Source: Sabellastarte sp. h YS-2021 (taxonomy: Eukaryota; Annelida; Polychaeta; Sabellida; Sabellidae). From it: a DNA stretch of 64,000 bases. Both the position numbers and the translations under genes were made by a program. Positions 10,122 to 25,100 of this stretch are shown piece after piece. The notes beneath the pieces were generated by a model. That model made no database searches, had not been told where the DNA came from, and saw nothing but the letters and a program-made list of their open reading frames with translations. The first letter of the stretch is position 1. Every line of letters begins with the position of its first letter. Where the stretch lies: the NCBI GenBank assembly GCA_964017235.1, contig OZ024936.1:16530496-16594495 (forward strand), in the 5' to 3' direction.

Positions 10122-13100
10122 CTACAGAATAACAAAGGAATAGCAGATAGCACACTAGTATGAAATACATGAAATAGATAATATAACAAATACTAGTGGA
10201 ATAGTGGCATGAGTTGCCAGATGGTGAAAATGTGAATCTTCTGAGATTTTAAGGTTTCATGTGATTTAGTTGTAAACAAACAGTACCTTTGGTTCATTTA
10301 ATTTTTTACAAAGTGATTAAATAATTATTTTAAAATAGCTTTACTGGATGTATTTGATGGGCAACACGGTTGATTTCCATGTCCGACCTTGGGCCCCTCC
10401 TTCAAGGTCAAACAAGGATAGCCAAATTTAAAAGTGCTTATAACTCTCTTATTATTGGTCCTACAGGCTTGGGGTGTGAAACCAACCTGTAGGAAATCAT
10501 GAGCTAGGAATGTTGTGATGTGGTCAGATTTGACCTTGGGGCCCCTCCTTCAAGGTCAAATGAGGATAGTCAAATTTCAAAGTGTTTATAACTTGCATAT
10601 TATTGGTTCTGAGGTTTGCAATGTAAAATCAACCTAAAGGAAATCATGGGCAGGGAATCTTCTTATAACTTATTGAAAAATGCTGTTTATCTTTAAAACC
10701 ATGTTAAGTTGTCCTTTTACAGTGGATACACCTTGCATCTGGCCACAGATGCATCCTTGGTCTAGTTTGTCACTGATACGGTGAAACTTAATCATTGGTG
10801 TACATGAGCCATGATTTAAAACTTGAAATGGCTTTCTAGAGATATGGTGTTGGTAAGTATCAGCCTTTTAAAAAGCCTAGAAAAGTTTTGTATGTAACAT
10901 GATAAACTGTGCTGAAAATTTCAAGAATGTGCTGTGTGCTGTCCTTTAACTCTGTCAAGTGTGAAATCAATCAGTGGAAGCATCATCAAGTTAGAGTCTG
11001 GAAACGAAAAATGTTGACAGATGCGCACGTGACCAGACAGACAGGCATGCGCACAACCAGACAGACACCAATTTCTCATACAACCTAGCCCAGTCCTACA
11101 ACCCTGGTTTCAAATCGATCAGTGGAATCGTCGGTTAGAGGCCCGGAAAGCATAATATGAACGGATGAATGCACGCCCAAAAGAGGCAAATGAACGGACA
11201 CCAATTTCAAAAGCAACTTAGCCCTGGTGTTGTCCTGTCACCCTGTTAAATTTCAAATTGATTGAACAAAGCATTGTCAAGTTAGGTTCCGGAAACCAAA
11301 ATATTTGAAGGGGCAAATGGACAGACACTAATTTCAAAAACAACCTAGCCCTAGTGGTATCAAATCATCCTGTTAAGATTCAAGTTGATCAGACAAAGCG
11401 TGTTGAAGTTAAGAGTCAGGAAATTGAAATATTTCAGATGACTGCATGCCCAAAACCAGCAAATGGACTCCAATTTTGTAAGGAAACAAGCCCTGGTGGT
11501 GTACTATTGCACTGTTAATTTTCACATTGATCAAACAAAGTGTCATTGAGATAGAGTTTGGAAACTGAGTTTCAAGATGGTGGCCATCTTGTTTTTCCAA
11601 ATGACACCTGGACTAGGTTATGCGATACCACCCCGATAAGTGTCAAATCGATCAGTTGAAGTGCCTTCGAATTAAGAATCTCAAGATGGTGGCCATGGCG
11701 GCCATCTTGTTTTTCCAAATAACATCTACTTCAAAAGCAACCTAGCCCACGTGGTTCCCTGTTAAGTTTCAAATCAATTGGCGTGTTCGAGTTAGAGTCC
11801 GGAAACCAAAATGTTTACTGACAGACATGGGACACATCAATCTAATCCAGAAAACTCAATACTGCTTTAGTACTCATACCAATACTTGTTTATCTTATTT
11901 TGGTCTTTCTTTGCAAAAACTGGCCATGAAGATAACATATTGATACATCCTGTTATGTAAGCCCCCTTTGATTACAGCCTGGAGTACCTTTGTCACAGTC
12001 TTACCTTTTGATGTAGATGCCATTCCAGATGGAGCAGTCTTTTGAACACGGAAACCTGTTACATCTCTCCTTATAATTCTCCTTGCTGAAAATGTATAAA
12101 AAAAAACCAGATATTCTGTTATGCTCTATACATACAACTTTCTGATAAGGATAGTCCATATAGGGAAAGAGTCCTGGCAGAGACAGTTTTCTCTGTAAAT
12201 ATAGAAAAAGAGTATTCTTCCAGCATTTTCATTGTCAAATAAAATTATGGATGAGTTGGTTGCCCTGGTATCTCAGTATCAAGAACATTTTACAAGAATA
12301 CAGTGATGACATTTTACAACTGCCATCTTGTTTGTAAATGCATATAAGTGAAGAAAAGCTTATAATATTAGAAACAATCCCTAAGTCATAAAGAAATTGT
12401 ACACATTTATCCCATAATTTTGAACATTTGGAGACTTTTATTGCAATTGGAAACTGCCATATTTTGGTTTCATGAGTTTCATTTCATGTCAGTGGCATAC
12501 TTGATTGGGGTCGTACTAAAAAGCACCCCTCTTTAGAATCCCGGAATTGGAATGGTTATGCATTGGTGGCCTCCCGATCTGCACATTTTTGATACTGACC
12601 AGTCCCCAAATAAAATTCTGGGAAATTTATTCGAAACTTACTGGAAAACAACGACAACAACAAAAGAACCAGATAGTGAGTTTGGCCATAATTCAATGAT
12701 AGACAAACTTCACATACTACTATCAATTACACATTTGTTAATTATCACTTGTTTCTATTGTAGTGACTAAAGGTCAGCTTACAAGATCATGTGACAGGTT
12801 ACACCTGATCAAAACACAGGTTAAACCTGATCAAACTACAGGTTACAAAGGTGATCAAAGGACAGATTATATACGATCAAACCAATACTTACACCTGAGC
12901 AAAAGAGAGCTTACATCAAATCCAAATACAGCTCACATTTTATGAAAATGTAACTTACGCCTGATCAATGGACAGGTTATTGTTTGATCAAAGATAACAC
13001 CTGATGAAAGGACAGCTTACATCCAATCATAACATAGTTTACATTTAATCAAAACCAGCTTAAGATATAAAGGGTGATTTCCACCAGCTCAAAGTACAGC

Positions 13101-16100
13101 TTGAAACAAAGCCAGGCTGATATCTACTCAAAACAGTGTTTAGACCTAATGACAGGACAACTTACATCTGATCAAAACACACATTAAACCTGCAAAAAAT
13201 GCACAAGTCACAACTGATTAGAAGACCTCAGTGGTAGTGATAGAATGATTGCCTACAGACATTAAATGGTCGGTTGAATTTCACACAAGTAACGATGATC
13301 GATCCGAGAGTAGTGTACATCGATTCATCATTATTACTGACCTTTCCTTAAGTATATCAATAACCGCATGTTTTTTAAAATGTACTAGGCAGTTTTCCTT
13401 AGTAAACTGATAGATTTGTTATGAATTTTGAGTTTGTTTATATCTACTGCCATATTTACAGGAAGTGAGTGTTTTTGGTAGATTCTAAATGTCAGAACAC
13501 CGTTATTCTTACGGATTGACATATACTTCATCCCGGAAACGATTTAACCAACAATGGAGTAAAACAATTGATTATGGCTTGATTATCAGTTGGGAAAATG
13601 GACAACTAATCGACCATAAAACTTGGAGGTGATTCCCAACATCACTACTGAGTGGTCTGGTGGTTGACATTTTTGGAATTAACAAAGCTGCCATTCTTGT
13701 GGGTTTTGGGTCAAGCTCATATCAACATGTAGAATTCACCGCGGACTCATCTCATTATGACCATAACTGTTAATAGATTTCACTGTTCACCAGTTAAAGG
13801 CAACTCTTCATTGACATTATCACTTTTTTTCTTTTTTAAATCCCAAACCTTCAGATTTATACCAAATGACGGTCAAAAACTTACATCTTCATTATGCCAT
13901 TTTCGTAGCAGAATTCGATGACATCGAGGTATCCACAGCCGCCGCACTCGTGGTCACAGGGTCCCCGCACTGTGGTACACAGAGGTGCAGATGTCTGCTC
14001 AGTGGTCACAACTGCAGCCTGGGTGGTAGTGGTGGGTGTAGTAGTTGGCTTTGGTGTGGTAGTGGTAGGTTGTGTAGTTGTAGTAGTAGTCGTAGGTTCT
14101 GTAGTAGTAGTAGTTGTTGTGGGTTCTGTAGTAGTAGTAGTAGTAGTTGTTGTTGTAGGTTCTGTAGTAGTAGTTGTTGTTGTAGGTTCTGTAGTAGTAG
14201 TAGTAGTTGTTGTTGTGGGTTCTGTAGTAGTAGTTGTTGTTGTAGGTTCTGTAGTAGTAGTAGTTGTTGTTGTAGGTTCTGTAGTAGTAGTAGTTGTTGT
14301 TGTAGGTTCTGTAGTAGTAGTAGTAGTTGTTGTTGTGGGTTCTGTAGTAGTAGTTGTTGTTGTTGTGGGTTCTGTAGTAGTAGTGGTTGTAGTTGTAGGT
14401 TCTGTAGTAGTAGTTGTTGTTGTTGTAGGTTCTGTAGTAGTAGTAGTAGTAGTAGTAGTTTTTTTCGTTGTAGTAGTCGTTTTCTCTGTAGTTGTGGTAG
14501 TTGGGTTCAGACACCTGTGGGAATTGACCTCCGCCACCTTGACCTTGGTGATGATGTTGTGTATCGTTGCTGGTTCGGTCAACTCCTGGTAACTCTCATA
14601 ATGCACCACGTTCTCTTTGCCCACCATTTCTTCCAGAAAGTTCACCTCTACGTTATTTCCAATGGCCACCACCATGACCTCAATGCACTTCTCTGCCAGT
14701 TCTGCGTGTAATTTAGCTCTGGTCTCACCGGATTCATACAAACCATGTTTGGAGTCGAGAATCATGACAGCAACATTGCTGACCTGCATAGAAAAGGGAT
14801 CATACTAGGGGTGTGACGAGTACAAATAATTCAGGTCAAATGCTCACAGATAAAATTTTTATCTGTCGACATCGAGCCCTCCCGAAGTTTAGTATCCACC
14901 TTAATGGGAAACGAGATCCAATCTGGCGGCTCCCGTAAACAAAAAAAATACAAAAATAAAAGCTTTGAATTGCTTGAATTAGCTATTGTCAGCACATAAT
15001 ATCAATAATATTGCTTTAAAAATGATGGATTATGCGATTTAATGTAAGGAAGGTGTGTTATTTATGTTTTATTAAATAAAAAATGTAAATGAGTTCTATA
15101 GGTTGTTATATATCCACGAGCACTCGACCCTGAGAATTGGGATCAAATTTTCATGAAATTCGCCTCGCTCGTCGAGTGTCGACTGCTCGGTCTCACCCCT
15201 AGATCATACACTCTCGATATCACAAAATACAACAGCAACACCTATTATCTGATCTATTATCCAAATATATGTATATTCAAGTTATGACCCTTCTTCCACT
15301 CTCTCAAATTTATATTTCTCTATTTTTTATATAATACTAACTTCTATATACTGCTACCTAAACTACAAACTCAAATTCTGGTTTCCCTACCGGGTTCAAT
15401 AATAGACATTCTAGTGCATTTCATTGTCAATATTAAAGTGTCAAATCAAAACTCAAATTGCACAGTAATCCTTGCCTTAAGTTATTAGCCAGCATTTTGA
15501 CCTTCAGTTGGTCTGCCAGTAGGTTTTGGACTAGATCCATCTGGTTACTGGAAGGTTGCTATAAACTTACAAACCATTAAATATATCTTGCAGTATTTAA
15601 AATACACCTTTTGATCAAAGTCCTTCAACATTTCCATAAAATACCGTCCATGGTTATTAAGAAATGCTAGCTATTTGATGAAGTGAGATACAGATTGAAG
15701 TGATGAAGTTATGCTTGGCTTTTTGCTTCCGCTAAACTTGATAAAGTTATGTGCTTCATTTATAATTTTTTAACATGTATTGACAAACTTTAAGAAAAAG
15801 TTGATAACAGGATTTCGACTGATTTTGGAAAACTGGTTATTGAAATATTAAATCCAACTAGAACTCTATTGTACCTTTGGTCGATCTGCCCCACTGCCTG
15901 TGTAAAACTTGTTGACCAAAGTGTCGAAGGCTTTGTAGAGATCAACGGGTTGTGAGGATGTTGTTATGCCACCAAAAGAATCCGTTACTTCAAAGAGATC
16001 CTGGTAGTTGGCTAATGGTGCCCTGACAATGCTCTGCATGGAAAATGTCATGGCACCGCGATGGAGTGAGATACTCGGGTTGTCGATGTACGTAAACAAG

Positions 16101-19100
16101 CGCCGTGCAAGAGCCTTCATCTGGTTGAAGTCTTTACCATTGTTCTCGTGCTGGTCAATCATCAGAACTAGGTCCATATCGGCATCTGAAAGAGGAGCAG
16201 AAATGCAGAAGTAATTTCACATTATAAAAATATTGTAACTCTAGACAGTATCAGGGCCTCAATGCATCTGATATCAATGGCTAGATTCTAGCAAGGGCTC
16301 TGACTGGTTACCTGTGCACCAGTGTTTGGAATTGGCTTCAATTTTCCAGATGGGCTTTTTCCTCCCCATTTTGGGGAGTCAACCAATGACTGAGTCAGAA
16401 TAAACTGTTCACTTTATTTTTCTTGGTTGTTATCGCATAAAAACACTTTCCAGGAAGTATACACTGATGGTTTTAAATATTAAATATCTTCCACTTACAA
16501 CTTCTTTCTGTAACTATAGCAGCATACATAAATAAAACTAAACTATCAATTTATTGTACCAAATAGTTCAATATATGACTTCAAAGATGATCAAAAAGAC
16601 TGGATATTTTGTTATTGAGGAAAGTAATGTTTCTGTAAAATCATGGATAGACTTTTTCAGAAATATTACATCAATATCTTGTTCTGACTCCCCAGGTGTC
16701 CCTTCAGGCACTGTTTACTTGTTATTGTGAGGCCTCTTTGGACATCACAATGATTTCTGTTACCTTAATGATGTTCTTGTGGAAACTTACACGAGTTGTA
16801 ATTGTAGTGTTCACACCTATCTCCCTGGAAGCCGTGCTGACACTGACAGTAGAAGCCATCTCCTGATTGCTGACAGACTCCGTCATTCTGACAGGGACTA
16901 TCACTGCAGCTCGGCTGATCTGAAAACAGAGTTACCTTGAAAACAGTGAATGGTAAAAACTAGTATTTCATTGGTTGAGGTTTGACAAAGACAAAATTGC
17001 AAATTTAATAAGTAAATTACATTTTTATAAGTTAATACCCTATCCAATGGACAACTGCTTTACCGGTCGGCGCCACAGGTCCCGCCGAATGTCAGAAAAA
17101 GACGTCCTGTAAAAACTGTATACGCCTTTCTTTTGTGGCAACCTGGTGACAATATGAGCATTTGCAACACAAAAGTCTACATTCAAATTTACAGTCACTT
17201 TCTTGTCCCCGGCTACCACTGGAGTAGGGTTCAAGCCTGTCTGACCGGTAACACAAACAGAGTTCTTCTGACCGGTCACAGAATTTACACAGTGACTGTC
17301 ATTTACATGGCTTGGAACCCTAAGCCGGCTTGGAACCCTTAGCCTAGACTCGTAAGGGTGGAAACGACCCTGACGTCTGTGTGACTGGCCGACAGAATGC
17401 CTTTCCTCACTTCTGCAGGTTTCTTCCTCGGCCTTGGTGATAATCTGGTCCGGGAACAGTGAGTTACAATGTACTTGGACGTTCTCAAGGTGTTCAGAGT
17501 GTCTTGCTTCACACCAGCATGCAAATACTCCAGATAACTCTCCCTGCGCGCCAGTGTGAAATTCGCCATGCTAATGAACACTCCTTCCGAAAAATCTTGC
17601 ATAGACCTGGCCATGGCTTCAGAGATAGATCTGTTGAAAGTTACAAGATAATCTACTTCATCAACAGCCTGCTTTATTCTTTCACACGGCTTCCCTTCTT
17701 GTCCAGATGTAGGGTTTTCAACTGAGAAGACATGGCATCTTGAACCCTAGTCAAACACCTTGACAAACCAGCAGCCTGATTGCACTTAACAGTCTGTTCA
17801 TGTGCTGCTCTCTCCCAACACCTGAGCATGTCCTGGCTGAAGGCCCGGGAGGGTGGGGCAGAAGGAAGGCTTCTACGTGCAACCTTATTGAAGGAATGGT
17901 TGAGCTTGGTCGGTTTCGGTGACCAGGTGCATACTGTGGTGCTCTCACAGTCCTTCTTCTCAGCATGCATCCCATACCATCTTGACGATCTGGGTGGTTT
18001 GATGAATTGATCTTTGAGGAGGCCAGCTATGTCAGTATTTCTTGCCGGATACCCTTCTGTGATGGTGAGGTTAAGTTTGTCTATCTTTCTGCATAACCAG
18101 TCGTCTACCGGGAGTTTGGCTGACACTTTACCGGTTGGATGGGTACGTGTACCGGCAAAAGGGTTGTCAGCAGAAGAGGACACTGTCTCGAACTCTGGGA
18201 TCTTGTGCCAACCCATAAAACTTCTCACACCTCTCATTGTCTCTCGATAAGTTCCTGATCCTGCAGCCTCTTCCCTGGGGAGGTCTCTATCTGGGGACCC
18301 GTACTGGAAGTTATCATCAGATAGAGAACCATTAACACTGTGTTGGTCACCCTCACTATCAGATGCTGCACAGAGATGGCTAAACATCAGGGACTGAACC
18401 GGGGGCCTGAACAGGCTGGGTTGCTGTCCCAGCACCGGGAGCCTCAGAAGGCTGGGTGGCAGTCTTCATCTCATCTACAGCCTCACCGGTGGCCTGAACA
18501 AGGCTGGGATCGGTATCTCTCTAGCCAGACTGCTGGTGCTAGCACCAGGGTAAAAAAATGGCTTCTGGCTGGTGGTGACTTCTGCTGCTGGTTTCACAAC
18601 CGGGTCAACCGGTACAGTGAAGGACTTGGCTAACAGCATAGCTTCCAGCCGGGAGAACTTCTCTGCCCATTTATCATCTAACTTCTGCAGGTCGTCTGCT
18701 GAAGGTCTGCTACTGGAGCTTGATTTCTTCTTGGAGGCAGAGGGCTTGGGTGAATGACTGTGTTTGCTCTTCTTTGCAGCTGGTGTGGTTTCAGGCTTCA
18801 CAGCCTTGTCCCCCTCCACTTTACCCAGCACACTCACGTGTGAAGGGTCCATGAGAGTGGGAGCTGGGGAGGACAAAACCAGTTTCTTCTCTTTGCTCTT
18901 AGGTTCCCTGTAAGTGGGGGTCGCCAGTTGTAAAACTTGCTCTGGGGTGAACCCTTTGCAAACAGTACAGTCTTTCTTGAGAACGCAGTTGTCTTCTCCA
19001 ACTCCCTTGTCACAACACCTTGCACATTTCAAATGGCCATCAAAACTAGCCATAAAATGGCCACATGTGCCGCGTCTTTGTCCTGGTGAAGACATGATCG

Positions 19101-22100
19101 TAGAGAATTCAGTAGAAATACTTGGAAGTAAAATTAAGCTGGATATATTCGTTGTAGAAATAAAAGTTCGTCCACACTCTCCACGCACCAAACGAAAAAG
19201 ATGCTGTGACGTCATGCTGTCTAGACAGGAAGGAAGTACGATGCGCCACCTGGTGAATACACTCTCCTGACCAGTCCTGCCGGTATTATATACAGGACAT
19301 CTTTTTCTGGCGCTTGGCGGGACCGGTCGCGCTGACCGGTAAAGCAATTGTCCATTGGATAGGATGTATTAACGCAATAAAATTTAAATTTTTCAAAACC
19401 TGTGGTACACTTAAGGCTTGGCACAGTAGGCCACCCACTCGCAAGTTTGCATATGGATGTTATTTTCTGCATTTCTTTCCATACCTGTCCAGTACTTGAG
19501 TCGGAAGCCCCTGTTTGGGTAGTTCCTATGGTACTGAGATCTGAACAGAACCATCACCTCACTGATTGAAGACGTCAGAACAGAAGGCCGATTGGAATTG
19601 CAAAACCTAGAAACATACAGACATTTGGTGTTTTAATTTTACTTATTTATTTCACAAATACTCTTTCCCTAAGCATTCCAGTTATATGGGTTCATATTAT
19701 AACAAATGACCATCAGATTATTTACAGTGTCTTTACTGCAGAATAATGCATCTCAAAACAGTTTGACATGTCACTTCATTTTATCACTCACATGTGACCT
19801 CTGTTATATATTATCATTTACCTGTGATCTGTTATATTTAATCACTCACCTGGGACCTCTGTTGTACATATCATTCCCCTGTGATCTATGTTGTATTTAA
19901 TCACTCACCTGGGACCTCTGCTGTACACATAGATTCCCCTGTGATCTATGCTGTATTTAATGACTCACCTGGGACCTCTGTTGTATGTATCTTTGTCTGC
20001 CCTGATTTCGACCCAGTGGTAACACACACCTCCATAGTCATATATCCCAAAGTCACCAACAAAATCCATCTTCACATGGTAGCCCTGTGGTGCCTTAAAA
20101 ACAAGCAGTCCCAAATGAGCTCTATATCAGCTGTCTTGCAAAGAGCGATAATTCTTGAATGACAAAGCACATTGAGAACAAAGTAAAATTTGGGGTTTTA
20201 TGGCCCTGTTACTTTATATAAGGACAAACCTTCAGTAAATCCAAAATGAAAGCATGGAAAGGCTTTGAACTCATTGCCCAAACAGAGAGAGAAGGAGGTG
20301 ATTAAATTCCAACAGTGTTAAACCTCAAGAACAAGTAGACCCAAATGAGCACTGTGTCAGCTTTTTAACAAACAAAAAATAGCATCAAAGATGCCAGTAC
20401 TCCACACCCTGGGGAAACAGTTTTCAATACCATGAGATATAGAAGTAGTGAAACAGTACAAAGACCGGTATACTTTCAGCGCAGTGTCATTTATAATCAG
20501 GTACAAATAATGTTTAAGTAGAGAAAATAACATCCAAGAGAAAGAAAATGTATGTAAAGATAAAGTACTAAAACAAAACAATTCAATAGCAAGATGACCG
20601 CATTAATCAGTAAACTAAAAAATTTGAAGCTGTAAAATTTATTGATTGGAGAATAGCTGGTAATGGAATTAGCAAAATTATGTAAAAGAGTATATAATAC
20701 ATATAAAACGTAATCAGTTGCAGCAATCCATATATCTTTGTCATAAGAGAAAGATGTCTCAAATATGGCAGGTGAACACACAGCGAAAAGGTCACACCAT
20801 GATGCACACCTAGACCCCTTAACCAATGTCCCTACCAAGTGTCAACCTTCTACACATTATGGAATCCAAGAAATAGCCCATATAAGACTTTAAAATTCAT
20901 GGTCACCATGACCAGGTCAAAGACCAAATCAAGGTCACACCATAACGTTGCACACCTACAACCCCTAACCAATGTCCCTACCAAGTATCAACTGCCTTAA
21001 CACCTTACAGTTTCCAAGATATAACCCAGACAAGATTTTATAGGTCAAGGTCACTACGGCAAGGTCAAATCAAGGTCACACCATGACTTTGCACACCCAC
21101 ACCCCCTAACCAATTTCCCTACCAAGAAACAGTTTCCTACACCTTGTGGTTTGCGAGATATAGCCCAGACAAGATTTTATAGGTCAAGGTCACTACAGCA
21201 AGGTTAAAGTAAGGCCAGATCATGACGCTGCTCACCTACACACATGTCCCTACCAAGTATTAACTTCCTGTACCTTATGGTTTCCAAGATATAGCCCGGA
21301 CAAGACTTTACAGGTCAAAGTCACTACGGCGAGGTCAAGGTTACACCATGATGGTGCACACCTACATCTCCTAACCAATGTCTCTACCAAATATCTACAA
21401 CCCCCGGACAAGACTTTATAGGTCAAAGTCACTACGGCGAGGTCAAGGTTACACCATGATGGTGCACACCTACACCTCCTAACCAATGTCTCTACCAAAT
21501 ATCTACAACCCCTAACCAATGTCCCTACCAAGTATCAACTTCCTACACCTTACGGTTTCCAACATATAGCCCAGACAAGATTTTATAGGTCAAGGTCACT
21601 ATGACAAAGTCTAAGGTCAAATCAAGGTCACACCATGACATTGCACACCTACACCTCCTAACCAATGTCCCTACCAAGTATCAACTTCCTACACCTTAAG
21701 GTTTCTGAGATACAGATGGACAAACTTTTTCCCGCCGCACGCCCGGACACCTACCCACCCCCCCATCCGGACACCATGGGTGAAAACAATACCCCAACAG
21801 CCCTTAAGGGATGTGGGGTAAAAATCAGAAAACTTTGGTTATCTTTTGGTGTGTAATTTAACACTGCTATTTCAAATTTATACCACACAGCATTACAGAA
21901 TGAGAATAAAATATTAAATCATGTAGAATTATAATCTCTGGCTTAAGACTCAAGGCTTCAGTGCCACAACTAATCTGTATTAAAGCTTAGCAGTCACTGA
22001 TTGCTTGTATTGATATTTGATATTCTCATGCTGATAATGCTAAATTACACCAGGCCACTCCAGCTTGCATAGGTAGTGGCTAATGGCTAAAAAAGAACAG

Positions 22101-25100
22101 TGAAATCACAGCTCAAACATTTGGTCATAGTATTTGGCAAATATTCCAATATGTGGTGACGCTTTTAAAGATTATGCAATGTGGTTTCATTCTCATACAA
22201 AAACAAATTTTCTTCCATTATTAAAATGAATCAGGAAATTCAAAATGAAATATAAAATTTGGCATATATTTCAATTTTAATATGAGTTGGAGGGTTGGAG
22301 CTCAGCTTCAGTTCTACTTGCAATTGATATTCTAGCCTAAAACTTTAACGTAGGTCAACTAAATTGTTCCTAGGAATTTGCTATAAATACAAAGTTACAT
22401 AAAAATTTGAATAAAAAAAAAAAAAAAAAAAAAAAAGAAAAAAAATTTGCATGCAAACTGGATGTATGGATTTTAAATGTAAATTAAATTTACCAAACAT
22501 ATGTTGCTGTCAAATGATATTTGAATAGTACCGCTGATGAACAAACAACAGAAGACCCACTGTCTTTCAGCCTTATATATATAGTACTGGCATTGTAAAG
22601 GACCCTGGGGTCTTTTTGAAAACATGCATCAGTCTTTGATCTCACCTTGATGAGCCAGGTACATTCCATTCCTGAGCTATAGTATCTGTCATTAAGATTG
22701 GAACTGCTGTATCCTGGGGTCTCAAGGTAATGTGGCTCTGAACTGGCAGTGACTGTCCCCCCACACTCAGCTGTGTGAGAAATGAATAAATAAAGAATAT
22801 ATTTTAAAGGTCTGTTACATAAATGGGCACTATATGCCAATGCAGGATTTAATCTGAGGAAAGTGTTGTGGGTGTTACAATACATAAGGTCATTGAGTTA
22901 TTGATTTGTCAGTGTCCTACAGAACTGGTCAAGCAAGTACTGATATTTGTTACACTCTGCCAGAGTGACCTATTTATAGATCTGGGGAAAAACCCCCCGA
23001 GGTTTCTAGAACCTTCCTCATTAGTTCTTGTATCAAGTGATTTGATTCAAATATTCAGTCTTGCTATTTACACTTTATGTTACTCACTAGTCTTTCAGGG
23101 GTTGGTATTCACAAAAAAATCAACTGAAGCATACGGCTTTTAACAGTAAACCTAAGCTGAACTTTGGATCAATTCTTTCATGGAGATTGTAAATAATGCC
23201 CCTGTAGGACTCGCACAAACGCACACATTTGACTTGTTATTTTCCCCGTCTGTAACTCACCATTTGTTTCCAGCGGCCAGATACACATACACACTCAGTT
23301 TTGTTATCCATACTTTCTGTCAGTCTTCATCAGTTTCCTATGTAGCCTCACACAAGTCTCTTATTCTTACTTTCTGTCTCTCGCTATTCTTTTCTGTAGC
23401 CAAACTACCAAATATATAGTCTTATTAGTAACACCTTCCGTCACTTACCATCCTTTCCTTTAGCCAGTGTTTCACAGAGCTTTCCCTCCCAACCATCAGG
23501 ACAGACACAGCGAGAGCAGTCATTGGGGTCTTGGTAACCATGGTGATCACAGGATACATGAGGTTCGTTGTCACACGTGTCTGAAATGAAGAGGTGACAT
23601 TGGTTGTTGGAAGTTAAAATGGTTATGTGTTTGGGGCTTACCATCGGTTTCAACAGTGAAGATCCTATGAGCTCTGGCCCTTCAAGAGTTGTACATGTTG
23701 GGCATCAACTGGACTCAAAACCCACCAACCATAAAGGAGACTATAAGGCTGTGACTTCGTTAGAAAAATGACACAAGGTATTTGTCTCAAATGAATCGAT
23801 CCGAATTCGGGTAACGGTGTTTTAGTTGTCACACAGTGGAAGTATCAGAGAAGCAAACATGGCGGATGATGTAAACAAAATCCTGCGAAAAATAATGTTA
23901 AATATCTGTATAAATAAGGAAAATTACATGAAAAACTAACAGTAGTTGGAGAAATCTGACAAAAGATTTACCCAAGTTTTTTGTTGTTTTACAGTATGTT
24001 TAATATTTTTTTGGTTACCTGCTTCACCACTTTGTTGTTGATTCCTCAAAGAATTTGAAAGGTTTTTGGGTAACCGGGGACCCTGTTGCACCCCTAATCA
24101 GGAGACATTCTTGCGAATAAATGCCAAACCTGCTTACCAGTTGCCCACTAAAGCTGTTCACTTTGCAGAGAGATATTGCTCAATTTTGTAGGTGTCAGGT
24201 CAAGTTAGCTGCACAACATTTATAATTATAATTAGCACTTCACAGCCAAAGGACAGCTTAAGGCCTGATTACTGCAATGCTGCTAATATCCTCCAATGCT
24301 CTTATAAAATCATGTTATTACTGTTACGTTATCTCCAATTTTGTTGTTTCAAAAAATCAGGGGCTGTATTCACAAACATCCCAAATCTTAGTCCTATCTT
24401 AGTCCAAAAATTTATGACATTTGTCTTAGTTAAGATAGGTCCTAACTTGGTATTCACAAAGCATGTCCTAGCTAGGACAATTTTCCTAATCCTATCTTAG
24501 TCCAAAGTTGCAAATCTCGTGAGAGTTTGTATAACAACATTATAACCACTGAGATTGCATCATGTGATGTAAACCTTCTTGTCTGCTTATTGTGTCATAG
24601 TGGATGAATTAAGTACAGTTGAGAGGGGTTCTGAACTAACCATTCTTAACTTTATGACAATAGTTAGGACTAAGATAAGACTATGATTCTTTGGAAATAC
24701 CAATTTCACTAGGACAAATTTCCTAACATATTTTTATGACAAAAATCCTAAAGTCAGGACTAAGACTAAGATAGGAATGTTAGTGAATACCGCCCCAGGC
24801 CCCATATTTACAGATAAGACACATAACCTCAGTTTTGTTTCACCTGACATTTTTGGGAAATTGGTATTAGTAATGTCACACAAACATAAATTCAACTTTC
24901 AGGTTACGCTTAATTATGGGAGAGAGGGTAGCCAACTCTTTCCTTTGAGTTTAAGTATAAATTCAGATAATGAGTTCATGCATGGGTTTTAAAGATAAGT
25001 TTACCTTAAGAATTTTTTATATTATGCAAAGTCTGGGTTTAAGAATAAACTAATAACAAGAGGGTCAAAGATGCCCCAAAAGGCGGGTTGCACAGGCAGC

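Larger units (their letters stand above)
16997..19382 (-). mobile_element. DIRS retrotransposon, copy B (gag-only deletion derivative)
   Basis: Left end TTGCAAATTTAATAAG and right end GTATTAACGCAATAAAA are the termini of the second DIRS family in the window, with inverted repeats containing CTATCCAATGGACAA-TGCTTTACCGG. Inside are only gag and part of the Cys-rich extension; the left inverted repeat joins directly to the extension near 17.10-17.13 kb. Polymerase, recombinase, polypurine tract and internal complementary region are all deleted. It lies in the astacin intron between exons 11 and 12, sense to the gene, with no target duplication. Confidence 0.88.

Noticed and set aside
13885..13890. 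TAA after exon 14 as the true end of the astacin protein
   Set aside because: The TAA lies in a consensus GTAAGT donor, and two further Cys-rich exons follow in matching phase with a stop and AATAAA. A retained-intron short form is possible.
13866..14711. Plus-strand 281-residue Ser/Cys-rich and 224-residue Val-rich ORFs, and a minus-strand Tyr/Asn-rich ORF
   Set aside because: Shadows of the Thr-rich coding minisatellite. Only the minus-strand Thr frame connects to the vWA domain and to spliced exons.
23441..23653. Stand-alone EGF-like small gene
   Set aside because: It is exon 8 of the astacin gene, with phase-1 junctions matching exons 7 and 9.
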